In this document: in pieces, positions 8,229 to 16,011 of the stretch
How positions within the stretch are numbered: position 1 is the first letter of the stretch
Layout: each line of letters opens with the position of its first letter
Assembly: GCF_003002955.1 (NCBI RefSeq)
Contig: NZ_PVTJ01000002.1
Location: forward strand, 62,001 to 126,000
Direction of reading: 5' to 3'
From: Glycomyces artemisiae
Lineage (GTDB): Bacteria; Actinomycetota; Actinomycetes; Mycobacteriales; Micromonosporaceae
DNA length: 64,000 nucleotides
Notes under the pieces: generated by a model
The model's input: the letters and a program-made list of their open reading frames with translations, nothing else
Told to the model about the DNA's origin: nothing
Database searches by the model: none
Position numbers and translations under genes: made by a program

Positions 8229-8905
8229 GACGCGCCCCCCGGTCCGACGGAGTTGATGAGCGCGCCGGTCCAGGCGAGTCCTGCGGCTTGCAGGCCCATG
8301 GCGGTCGCGGCGGCGGCCATGCCGAGCGGGTTCGCGAGGAGGAACGCGAGCGCCTGGGCGCCGAGGAGTTCGCCGAAGGCGACTCCGACCGCGGGGAGCG
8401 CGATGAGGAGTGCGGCGGTGGCGCGGATCGACGCGGTCTGGGCGTAGGCGCGGGCGGTCGACTGCTCGGTCTCGCGGAGGTGCTCGGCGAGGCGGCGGCA
8501 CAGGTCCGCGGCGGGTGCGCCGAGTTCCGCGGCGATCGCGAGCGCGGCGCGGAGGCGGGACGCGGCGGCGGTGGCCTCGGCGGGCCAGTCGGGTTCGGCC
8601 GAGGCGAGGGCGCGGGCCGGATCGGTGCCCGCGGTGAGGTCGGCCGCGAGGTAGGCGACCGTGTCGGCCGCGGCCCGGTCGGCGTCGCGCCGTCGTTTCC
8701 GCAGGAGCGCGCGGTGCCAGCTGATGGCGGCCGCCGCGGCGTAGACGGCGGCGGCGAGTGCGGCGTTGGCGGCCGCGAGCGGGCCGAGGCCGCCTTGGTG
8801 GCGGTATCCGGCGAGCCAGGCGGCGAGCAGTGCCGCGGTCAGGGCGATGCAGGCGGCGGTGGTCTTGGGCCGATGGATGATCAGGGCGTTGGCGATGGCG
8901 GTCAT
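8225..8905 (-). CDS. TadB-like inner-membrane platform protein of the Tad pilus
   Basis: 226 residues. It has N-terminal hydrophobic segments (about 15-65), a cytoplasmic helical T2SF-like region (about 75-150, with LAADLTAGTDPARALASAEPDWP and CRRLAEHLRETEQSTARAYAQTA) and C-terminal membrane helices (about 155-215). The start is the ATG overlapping the tadA stop (ATGA, 8902-8905). It is short compared with TadB of proteobacteria but typical for actinobacterial Rv3657c/Rv3658c-type proteins. It partners the TadC-like protein downstream. Confidence 0.83.
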   Translation of the reverse strand: MTAIANALIIHRPKTTAACIALTAALLAAWLAGYRHQGGLGPLAAANAALAAAVYAAAAAISWHRALLRKRRRDADRAAADTVAYLAADLTAGTDPARALASAEPDWPAEATAAASRLRAALAIAAELGAPAADLCRRLAEHLRETEQSTARAYAQTASIRATAALLIALPAVGVAFGELLGAQALAFLLANPLGMAAAATAMGLQAAGLAWTGALINSVGPGGAS

Positions 8906-10050
8906 GCGGTTCGCTCCCTCAGCAGTCGTTCGAGGATTCCGGCGGATTCGCCCGGCCCGTGTCGGGTCCAGGCGGTGGTGACGGCGAGCCCGGCGGGCCC
9001 GGTTTCGATGACGGCGATCTCGGCGGCCTGGCGGCCGGTGCCGGTGCGCCGCAGGTGGACGACGACGCGCAGGGCGGCGACGAGCTGGGCGTGGAGTCCG
9101 GCCCGCGGGAGGCCGTGCGGGAGGGCGAGGGCCTCCAGGCGGGCGGGCACGTCGGCGGCGGTGTTGCAGTGGAGCGTCCCGGCGCCGCCTTCGTGGCCGG
9201 TGTTCAAGGCGCCCAGGAGTTCCACGACCTCGGCACCGCGGCATTCGCCGACGACGATCCGGTCGGGCCGCATCCGCAGGGCCTGGCGGACCAGGGCCGC
9301 GAGGTCGACCGCTCCGGCGCCTTCGACGTTCGCCGGGCGGGATTCGAGCGTGAGCGCGTGCGGGTGGTCGAGGGCGAGTTCGGCGGCGTCCTCGACGATC
9401 ACGATCCGCTCCGTGCGGGCCGCGGTAGACAGGAGACTCGCGAGCAGCGTGGTCTTGCCGCTGCCGGTGCCGCCGGTCACCAGGAACGGGAGCCGCGCTT
9501 CGACGATGCGGAGCAGGAGGTCGGCCATGTCGGCGGTGAGCGTGTCGGCCTCGACGAGCTGCGTCAGCGTGAACGCCTTCGACCGGTGGGTGCGGAACGA
9601 CAGGTACGGGCCGGTGGCGGCGATCGGCGGGAGGACGGCGTGGAAGCGGGTGCCGTCGGGGAGCCGCACGTCGGCGTACGGGCTGCCCGCGTCGAGGCGC
9701 CTGCCCGCCGCGGCGGCGAGGCGGCAGGCGAGGGAGCGGACCGCGTCGGCGCGGCCGAGGCGGACCTCGGTGGGCCGCAGGCCGTCGCCGCGGTCGGCCC
9801 AGACGCCGCCGGTGCCGTTGACGACGACGTCGGTGACGGCTGGGTCGTCGAGGAGCGGTTGCAGGGGCCCGGCGCCGATGAGGTCGCCGCTGAGCGACGC
9901 GGTGAGCCGCAGGAGCGAGTCCTGGTCGGGCGGGGCGGCCCCGGAGGCGCGCAGGGCCCGGACGATCTCGGCGGTGGCGGAGTCGCGGCCGCCGGGCCGG
10001 GACTGCGCGGCGAGCTGGCGCCGGACCCGGTCCAGCAGTTCGAGGCTCAT
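8902..10050 (-). CDS. tadA: TadA/CpaF-type secretion ATPase
   Basis: 382 residues; powers pilus assembly from the cytoplasm. A Walker A motif, GGTGSGKTTLLASLL, lies at about 195-209. It is followed by IVIVEDAAELALDHPHALTLE (Asp box), the Walker B-like RPDRIVVGECRGAEVVELLGAL and the His-box LHCNTAADVPARLEAL. The N-terminal domain has the usual ISGAGPLQPLLDDPAVTDVVVNG-type motif, here as IGAGPLQPLLDDPAVTDV. Start and stop overlap the flanking genes by 4 nt, so the operon is tightly coupled. Length matches actinobacterial homologues. Confidence 0.93.
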   Translation of the reverse strand: MSLELLDRVRRQLAAQSRPGGRDSATAEIVRALRASGAAPPDQDSLLRLTASLSGDLIGAGPLQPLLDDPAVTDVVVNGTGGVWADRGDGLRPTEVRLGRADAVRSLACRLAAAAGRRLDAGSPYADVRLPDGTRFHAVLPPIAATGPYLSFRTHRSKAFTLTQLVEADTLTADMADLLLRIVEARLPFLVTGGTGSGKTTLLASLLSTAARTERIVIVEDAAELALDHPHALTLESRPANVEGAGAVDLAALVRQALRMRPDRIVVGECRGAEVVELLGALNTGHEGGAGTLHCNTAADVPARLEALALPHGLPRAGLHAQLVAALRVVVHLRRTGTGRQAAEIAVIETGPAGLAVTTAWTRHGPGESAGILERLLRERTA

Positions 10051-11198
10051 CGGACCGCACCGGTGCGGGCGAGGCCGCTGCGCGGGCGTTCGCGGCTGAG
10101 TTCGGCGGTGAGGTCGTGGACGGCGCGGGCGAGGCGCCCGCGCGGGAGGCGGCCTTGGCGCAGCAGCACGGGGAGGCGCCGGTCGGTGGGGATCGCGCCC
10201 CACACCGGGGGTTCGGCCCAGTCCGCTTCGCGCGGGCCGTCCCAGGAGACGCCCGCGGGGCGGGGACGGGCGTCGCCGCGCAGGACCGCACCGAGGTGGG
10301 CGTTGTAGAGGCCGTAGGCGGCGGTGACGCTGCGGGCGGCCTCCCAGGACCGTTCGCCGGGTCCGATGACGACGGCGACCGAGCGGGCGGCGGTGGCGGC
10401 GTGGGCGGCGGCTTCGGTTCTGGCGCGGGGCAGGTCGACGACGACGAGGTCGGCGGCGAGGCGCGCGGCGCGCAGGACCTGGTCGAACACGTCGGCGGGG
10501 ACGTCGGCGGGGTTGCGCGGGTCGGGACCGATGAGGTGGAGGCCGCCGCGGCGGGGCAGGCCGTCGAGGAGTCGTTCGGGTTCGAGGAGGCCGGAGCCCT
10601 CGGCGAGGGAGGGCCAGCGCCAGCCGGGTTGGGAGGCGAGTCCGGTGGCGGCGTCGATGCCGCCGCCGGTGGGGTCGAGGTCGATGAGGACGGTGCGGCG
10701 GCCGTCGCGGGCGGCGCTGCCGGCCGCGGCGAGGGCGATGGTGGAGGCGCCGGCGCCGCCGTGTCCGGCGACGGCGGCGATGACGGGTGCGGGTTCGGTG
10801 TCGCGGGCGGTGCGGGTGAACAGGTCGGAGAGCCATTTGTCGGCGGCGGGGAGGGCGATGACGCTGGTGGCCTGGAGCTGGAAGGCCATGGGCCACAGGA
10901 TGGACTCGTCGGCGGGGTCGTTGCCGAGCCAGGCGACGGTGGTGCAGAAGACGAGGTGTTCGCGGGCGGGGAAGCCGAGTTCGATGCAGGCGGCGCCGAG
11001 GTCGGGTCCGACGAGGACGATGGGGGCGCGCTGCCAGGTCGCGGCGGCGTCGGGGGCGTGGTCGATGCGGCGTACGGGGTGGCCTGCGGCGGCGGCGAGG
11101 GGGAGGACGGCTTCGGCGAGGCGGTCGTCGGCGGTGACGAGGATGGATTCGGCCGCGGGTGCGGCGGTGGCGGTGGTGCGGTCGAGGATCGCGGCCAT
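10047..11198 (-). CDS. ssd: Ssd/CpaE-like septum-site-determining P-loop protein, first gene of the Tad operon
   Basis: 383 residues. The N-terminal third (about 20-125) resembles the receiver-like domain of CpaE/Ssd proteins. A MinD-type ATPase follows, but its Walker A is GHGGAGASTIALAAAGSAA, lacking the usual GK[ST]; a later LIDLDPTGGGIDAATGL and LVVVDLPR match the family. Ssd proteins localise Tad machinery and can affect division; the altered P-loop suggests weak or no ATPase activity. The start at 11198 is chosen for the GGAG 6 nt upstream (GTAGGAGCAACC). That Shine-Dalgarno is part of an inverted repeat (see 11199-11242). An upstream start at 11240 is also in frame but unsupported. Confidence 0.86.
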   Translation of the reverse strand: MAAILDRTTATAAPAAESILVTADDRLAEAVLPLAAAAGHPVRRIDHAPDAAATWQRAPIVLVGPDLGAACIELGFPAREHLVFCTTVAWLGNDPADESILWPMAFQLQATSVIALPAADKWLSDLFTRTARDTEPAPVIAAVAGHGGAGASTIALAAAGSAARDGRRTVLIDLDPTGGGIDAATGLASQPGWRWPSLAEGSGLLEPERLLDGLPRRGGLHLIGPDPRNPADVPADVFDQVLRAARLAADLVVVDLPRARTEAAAHAATAARSVAVVIGPGERSWEAARSVTAAYGLYNAHLGAVLRGDARPRPAGVSWDGPREADWAEPPVWGAIPTDRRLPVLLRQGRLPRGRLARAVHDLTAELSRERPRSGLARTGAVR

Positions 11199-11242
11199 GG
11201 TTGCTCCTACGCTCAGTGGTGTTCGCGTGACGTGGAGCAACC
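11199..11242 (-). promoter_or_regulatory. Leader hairpin that could sequester the Shine-Dalgarno of the Tad operon
   Basis: On the minus-strand mRNA, GGTTGCTCC (11242-11234) is perfectly complementary to GGAGCAACC (11207-11199), which contains the ribosome-binding site and abuts the ATG. The loop is 26 nt. If it forms, initiation of the first gene, and through coupling the operon, would be repressed. Confidence 0.55.
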
Positions 11243-11285
11243 TTGACGGGTGGGGGCCGGAACCGGCAAGGAAAAGTTTTGGGGC

Positions 11286-11328
11286 TGTGGATAACTCGCG
11301 GAGCCGCAGGTCGCGGCCCTGTGGATAA
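11286..11328 (-). promoter_or_regulatory. Two perfect DnaA boxes upstream of the Tad operon
   Basis: TGTGGATAA (TTATCCACA on the minus strand) occurs at 11286-11294 and again at 11320-11328, in the same orientation. Each sits in a longer near-repeat, CTGTGGATAACT followed by CGCGGAG. They lie 88-130 bp upstream of the operon start, where a promoter would be expected. Confidence 0.7.
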
Positions 11329-11361
11329 CTTCGCGGAGGTGAGTCGGGTTCGGATATGCGG

Positions 11362-11392
11362 CGAGGGACCGTCCCGGCGGGACGGTCCCTCG
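11362..11392 (-). terminator. Terminator downstream of the aldose epimerase gene
   Basis: A perfect 14-bp stem (CGAGGGACCGTCCC and complement) with loop GGC begins 16 nt after the galM-like stop codon. Confidence 0.8.
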
Positions 11393-11408
11393 TGGAGGTC
11401 GGCGGTTC

Positions 11409-12305
11409 CTATTCGGGGCGGATGCCCCAGACGCCGAACCAGGCTTCGCTGGGGGAGAGCTCGATGAGGTCCTCTCCGGTGGCGAGGGCGTTCGGCGGGC
11501 AGGTGGTCGGCTCGATGGCGACGGAGGCGCGCTTGCGGTCGCCTTCGAGGCCGTCGGAGGTGTAGATGTGGACCCAGCCGAAGGACTCGTCCATCCAGAC
11601 GGTGACGGCCTGGCCGGAGACGGGATCGGCGAGGCGGACTTCGGCCTTGCCGTCGGAGCCGCGCTTGAGGTCGCCGTAGGCGTCGTCGATGACGAGGTCC
11701 TTCAGCACCGTGGGCTCGTCGAAGTCGGCGGGGCCGGAGCCGACGGGGATGCTCTGCTTGTCGAGTTTCAGCTTCTTGGCGGCCGGGACGTGGAGGGTGG
11801 CCTCGTCGATCCGCTCCAGGGAGCCGGGGATGAGATAGGAGTGGGTGCCCATGCCGAACGGCGCGGTCTTCGTGCCGGGGTTGGAGACGGTGTGGGCGGC
11901 GCGCAGGCCCCCGGGGCCGACGGACCAGCGGGTGCGCAGTTGCAGCGTCCACGGGTAGCCGAGGCGGGCGGGGAGGCGGCATTCGAGGGTGACGGAGGTG
12001 TCGGTGACCTCGACGGCGGACCATTCGGCCCAGGCGACGAACCCGTGGAGGGCGGTGTTGGTCTCGATCTCGTTGACCGGGAGCTGGTACTCGGTGCCGT
12101 CGAAGGTGTACTTGCCGTCGCGGATGCGGTTGGGCCAGGGGGCCAGGACGTGGCCGGACCAGCCGGGGGCGAGCTCCTCGTCGCCGTAGCTCATGACGAC
12201 CGGTCGGCCGCGGTAGGAGTACGAGCGCACGCCGCCGCCGACAGCGACGATGGTGGCCTCGTGGTCGTTGTAGGCGATCACCCATTGCTCGCCGGACAGC
12301 GCCAT
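11409..12305 (-). CDS. galM: Aldose 1-epimerase family protein
   Basis: 298 residues. It interconverts the anomers of galactose, glucose or a related sugar in the cytoplasm. The catalytic histidines lie in ALHGFVAW (about 85-92) and GTHSYLIP (about 153-160), and the general-base Glu in VAIEPTTCPPNAL (about 265). Other family landmarks are LAPWPNRIRDGKY and the final WFGVWGI. The start at 12305 has GGAGG 8 nt upstream; an ATG 15 nt further up overlaps that site and is less likely. Single gene with its own terminator. Confidence 0.9.
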   Translation of the reverse strand: MALSGEQWVIAYNDHEATIVAVGGGVRSYSYRGRPVVMSYGDEELAPGWSGHVLAPWPNRIRDGKYTFDGTEYQLPVNEIETNTALHGFVAWAEWSAVEVTDTSVTLECRLPARLGYPWTLQLRTRWSVGPGGLRAAHTVSNPGTKTAPFGMGTHSYLIPGSLERIDEATLHVPAAKKLKLDKQSIPVGSGPADFDEPTVLKDLVIDDAYGDLKRGSDGKAEVRLADPVSGQAVTVWMDESFGWVHIYTSDGLEGDRKRASVAIEPTTCPPNALATGEDLIELSPSEAWFGVWGIRPE

Positions 12306-12661
12306 AGGGGTTACCTCCATGTCGTTATCGATGGGCTGGATGTGCTTTGACGTTAGCTCATGTCGGATGACCTGCGGCACGCGTGTCGATGTGGGCGAGA
12401 TCGCAGGAAACCGTTGAAACCAACAAGACCCATTATTGAAACCCTCCCATCAAACCGGGCAAAATTGGGCAAATAACTAAGCTCACGATGCTTGTCTCAT
12501 ATTTTGCGCCACTTCCGTACCGCCGTCGAGGATCACCCCCGCCCCGCGGGCACTTCCGTCGGGGACGGCCGTGAGGCACCATTTCCAGATAACTACGAAC
12601 CGTCGCCTCCCGGAAGCCCCCGGTCGGCAACCACAGGGACAACACACTCAGGAGTACAACG
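12306..12661. promoter_or_regulatory. Divergent promoter region between galM and citrate synthase
   Basis: 356 bp without a gene. The middle (about 12410-12500) is much more AT-rich than its surroundings and holds a short tandem motif, GGGCAAAA then GGGCAAAT, near 12458-12473. The 3' end carries AGGAG before the citrate synthase ATG. I see no clear operator dyad. Confidence 0.5.
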
Positions 12662-13750
12662 ATGTCTGAGTTCAAGCCCGGCCTCGAAGGCGTCATCGCC
12701 TTCGAAACCGAGATCGCCGAGCCTGACAAAGAGGGTGGTTCGCTCCGCTACCGCGGGGTGGACATCCAGGACCTGGTAGCGCAGAGCACCTACGGCGACG
12801 TATGGGGCCTCCTCGTCGACGGGAAGTTCGGAAGCGGCCTGCCCGCCGCGGAGCCCGTGCCCGTCCCGGTCTCCTCCGGCGACACCCGCGTCGACGCCCA
12901 GGCCGCGGTCGCCATGCTCGCCCCCTACTGGGGTCTGAAGCCGCTGCTCGACATCGACGACGAGACCGCCCGGGACGATCTCGCCCGAGTGTCCGTCACC
13001 ACGCTGTCGTTCATCGCCCAGTCCGCGCGCGGCTCCGGCCGCCCGGCCGTGCCCCAGTCGGAGATCGACAAGGCCGAGACCATCACCGAGCGGTTCATGC
13101 GCCGCTGGCGCGGCGAGCCCGACCCCGCGCACGTCAAGGCCGTCGACACCTATCTCATGTCCGCCGCCGAGCACGGCATGAACGCCTCCACCTTCACCTC
13201 CCGCGTGGTCGCCTCCACCGGCGCCGACGCGGCCGCCGCGATCTCCTCGGGCATCGGCGCCCTGTCCGGCCCGCTGCACGGCGGCGCCCCCTCGCGCGTC
13301 CTCCACATGATCGAGGGCGTCGAGAAGTCCGGCGACGCCGAGGGCTACGTGAAGAACCTCCTCGACTCCGGCGAGCGCCTCATGGGCTTCGGCCACCGCG
13401 TCTACCGCGCCGAGGACCCGCGCTCGCGCGTGCTCCGCGCCGCCGCGAAGGAACTCGGCGCCCCCCGCTACGAGGTCGCCGAGGCCCTGGAGTCCGCGGC
13501 CCTCGCCGAGCTGCGCGCCCGCAAGCCCGACCGCGTGCTCGCCACGAACGTCGAGTTCTGGTCCGCGGTGCTCCTCGACTTCGCGGAGGTCCCCGCGGAG
13601 CTGTTCACGCCGATCTTCACATGCGCCCGCGTGGGCGGCTGGAGCGCCCACATCCTGGAGCAGAAGAAGCTCGGCCGCATCGTGCGCCCGTCCGCGACCT
13701 ACGTCGGCCCGGGCCCGCGCGGCCTCGACGAGGTCGAGGGCTGGAACTAG
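12662..13750 (+). CDS. Citrate synthase (citrate synthase 2 type)
   Basis: 362 residues; condenses acetyl-CoA with oxaloacetate at entry to the TCA cycle. The active-site signatures are AEHGMNASTFTSRVVAST (catalytic His), GPLHGGAPSRVLHM and GFGHRVYRAEDPRS, with a C-terminal CARVGGWSAHILEQ. AGGAGTACAACG precedes the ATG. The short form, without a long N-terminal domain, matches the actinobacterial second citrate synthase. That gene often lies near serC, which is two genes away here. A hairpin follows directly. Confidence 0.95.
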   Translation: MSEFKPGLEGVIAFETEIAEPDKEGGSLRYRGVDIQDLVAQSTYGDVWGLLVDGKFGSGLPAAEPVPVPVSSGDTRVDAQAAVAMLAPYWGLKPLLDIDDETARDDLARVSVTTLSFIAQSARGSGRPAVPQSEIDKAETITERFMRRWRGEPDPAHVKAVDTYLMSAAEHGMNASTFTSRVVASTGADAAAAISSGIGALSGPLHGGAPSRVLHMIEGVEKSGDAEGYVKNLLDSGERLMGFGHRVYRAEDPRSRVLRAAAKELGAPRYEVAEALESAALAELRARKPDRVLATNVEFWSAVLLDFAEVPAELFTPIFTCARVGGWSAHILEQKKLGRIVRPSATYVGPGPRGLDEVEGWN

Positions 13751-13765
13751 CCGAAACGCCTGCGA

Positions 13766-13797
13766 AGCGGCCCGCACCCCGAGGGGCGCGGGCCGCT
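13766..13797 (+). terminator. Terminator of the citrate synthase gene
   Basis: The outer stem is AGCGGCCCGC/GCGGGCCGCT, with an inner CCCC/GGGG stem and one mismatch, followed by TTTC. It starts 16 nt after the stop codon. Confidence 0.8.
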
Positions 13798-13879
13798 TTC
13801 ACATTCCCTCGGCGATACCCGGTATGCGCGGTCGGGATAGGATCGTCCCCGAAACCCCACCACCCGAACGGGACGACGC

Positions 13880-15901
13880 ATGCCCTCCCCCCGGACGCCG
13901 CACCTGCGCCGCCGCGACCTCCTGGTCGGCGGCCTCGCCGGGCTGGCCGTGACCGCCGCGGCGGCCGAGAGCACCAGGTCGGTGTGGGACGCCGCGTCCG
14001 GCACCCCGTTCCCCGAGCCGCCCCGCACCGGCCCCGTCCACCTGATGATCGGCGCGCACCCCGACGACTGCCTGTACTTCGTGAACCCGCGCGTCGCCCG
14101 CGTCGTCGAGGACGGCGCGGACCTGTGCACCGTGGTCCTCACCGCGGGCGAGGCCGACGGGCGCAACACGTGGAACACCGCCGCCCCCGTCGACTACGCC
14201 GGGTACGCCGCCTCCCGCAACAACGGGCTGCGCCGCGCCTATGCGCTCATGGCCCTCGGCGACGCCGACGCGCCCTGGGACCGGTCGCGGGCGACCCTCG
14301 GCTCCGGGCAGGACGTCGAGCTGTGCGTCCTGCGCGACCGGCCCGGCGTGCACCTCGTGTTCTGCTCCCTGTGGACGAACCTCGGGCGCGTCACCGGCGA
14401 CTTCACGCGCCTCCTCGCCCTGTGGGAGGGCCGCCTCGACGCCTCCGCGGTCCTGCCGCCCGCCGGATCGCCGCTCGGCGCCGGGTCGACCGTGGACCGC
14501 GCCACGGTGCGGGCGAGCCTCGCCGAGCTGCTCGACCGGTACCGGCCCGTCGCCGTGAACACCCTCGACCTCGACCCGGACCCCGTCGCCGGGGAGCGGC
14601 TCGGCGCCGAGCAGACCGGCTACTCCGACCACATCGACCACACCGCCGCCGCCCTCTTCGCATGGGAAGCCGCATTGGGGACCGGTGCGACCGTCGAGTC
14701 CTGGCGCGGCTACTACAACCGGCGCTGGCCCGGGAACCTCGGGCCCGCGGACCTGGACGCCAAGGGCGCGGCGCTGGACGCGTACGCGTGGGCCGACGGC
14801 GGCGACTGCGGCCATGCCCCCGGCTGCGGCGACCGGCTCATCGTCGGCCCCGGCGCGGGGACCACCTACGGGCACGCCACCCACCCGCGGTACACGCAGG
14901 CGCTCGTCCCCGTCGAGACCGCCGCGGGCATCGCGCCGGCGGTCGTGCGCGGCGGGCGCGCCGCCGTCCTGCGCGGGGACCGCGGCTGGGACGGCCTCGG
15001 CGGGCCCGTCCTCCTCCCGTCCCTCGCGGCCGCCGGGACCCGCCTCTACGGGATCGGCCCCGAACTGACGGAGGACCCAACCGCGCACGTGCGGGACCTG
15101 TACTGCCTCGACCGGGACACCGGCGAGTGGGCGAACCTCGGCAACCCCGCCGGGACCGGCCCGGCCGCGCGCACCGTCGGGCAGCCCGCCGCCGCCGACG
15201 ACGGGACCACCGCGGTCGCGTGCCTGCGCCACCCCGACGGCGGGCTCGCCGTGCGCACCCGCACCGCGCACGGCTGGAGCGACTGGGCGCACCTTCCCGG
15301 GCCCGCCGTGCACGAGGCGCCCGCCGCGGTCGGCGCCGCCGGGGCCTTCACCATCGTCGCCGCCACCCCCGACAACATCGCCGCCTGGGAAGGCGACGGC
15401 ACGGCCTGGACCCAGCGCGGCCTCGACCTGCCCGGCGCCGACGGCGCCGCCCACATCCCCGCCGGGGCCGTCACCGCCGAGCAGGCCCCCGACGGGCGCC
15501 TCCTGATCGCCTCCCGCGCCGCCGGCGGCAGCGACGTCGTCCTCCACCTCGGGCAGGGCACGGCGTGGACGGGCGTGCGCGTCCCCCTCGAAGGCGGCAT
15601 CCTCGCGCCCACCGTCGCGCTCGGCCCCGACGGGGCGATCGCCGTCGTCTGCGACGACGGCAGCGGCGCCCCCGCGGCCCTCGTCCTCGACCTCGACGAC
15701 CTCGACGGCGCCGCAGGGGAGCTCGCGCTCCTGTCGCGGCCGTGGACCCGCGGCGACGTCACCGTCCTCAAGCGCCCCGCGGCGGCGTTCGGCTCCGACG
15801 GGTCGCTGCGGCTGTGGGCCGTCGCCGCCGACGGTGAACTGTGGACGGCGCAGGCCGGGCCCGGCGCGCCGCCGCCCGTCGGGTGGGAGAGCGCCGCCTG
15901 A
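13880..15901 (+). CDS. Secreted PIG-L family deacetylase with C-terminal beta-propeller-like region
   Basis: 673 residues. A twin-arginine-type signal (LRRRDLLVGGLAGLAVTAAAAES) suggests export in the folded state. Residues 52-280 form a PIG-L/LmbE zinc amidohydrolase domain. Its metal ligands lie in AHPDDC (His-Pro-Asp-Asp, about 57-61) and in YSDHIDHT (about 255). This family removes N-acetyl groups from GlcNAc-containing molecules. The remaining 370 residues are repeats of beta-rich blocks with Gly/Asp turns and aromatic strands (YGIGPELTEDPT, GWSDWAHLPGP, SLRLWAVAADGELWTAQ), like sugar-binding propellers. A cell-surface or extracellular glycan deacetylase is the best guess. A TAGGAT -10 candidate lies about 37 bp upstream. 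Confidence 0.82.
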   Translation: MPSPRTPHLRRRDLLVGGLAGLAVTAAAAESTRSVWDAASGTPFPEPPRTGPVHLMIGAHPDDCLYFVNPRVARVVEDGADLCTVVLTAGEADGRNTWNTAAPVDYAGYAASRNNGLRRAYALMALGDADAPWDRSRATLGSGQDVELCVLRDRPGVHLVFCSLWTNLGRVTGDFTRLLALWEGRLDASAVLPPAGSPLGAGSTVDRATVRASLAELLDRYRPVAVNTLDLDPDPVAGERLGAEQTGYSDHIDHTAAALFAWEAALGTGATVESWRGYYNRRWPGNLGPADLDAKGAALDAYAWADGGDCGHAPGCGDRLIVGPGAGTTYGHATHPRYTQALVPVETAAGIAPAVVRGGRAAVLRGDRGWDGLGGPVLLPSLAAAGTRLYGIGPELTEDPTAHVRDLYCLDRDTGEWANLGNPAGTGPAARTVGQPAAADDGTTAVACLRHPDGGLAVRTRTAHGWSDWAHLPGPAVHEAPAAVGAAGAFTIVAATPDNIAAWEGDGTAWTQRGLDLPGADGAAHIPAGAVTAEQAPDGRLLIASRAAGGSDVVLHLGQGTAWTGVRVPLEGGILAPTVALGPDGAIAVVCDDGSGAPAALVLDLDDLDGAAGELALLSRPWTRGDVTVLKRPAAAFGSDGSLRLWAVAADGELWTAQAGPGAPPPVGWESAA

Positions 15902-16011
15902 CCTGCCGGTCCGCCCGTCCCAGCCTGCGGCCGGGCCGGGCCCGCGCGATCACGCCCCGCAGGCCCGGGTTTACAGTGAGGCCCAGGACCGACCCAGATG
16001 GGAGCCTTACC

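Noticed and set aside
11286-11328. Chromosomal origin
   Set aside because: Only two DnaA boxes, no AT-rich unwinding region and no dnaA or dnaN nearby.
12433-12729. 98-codon minus-strand frame upstream of citrate synthase
   Set aside because: It overlaps the citrate synthase start, has no recognisable content and runs through the likely promoter.
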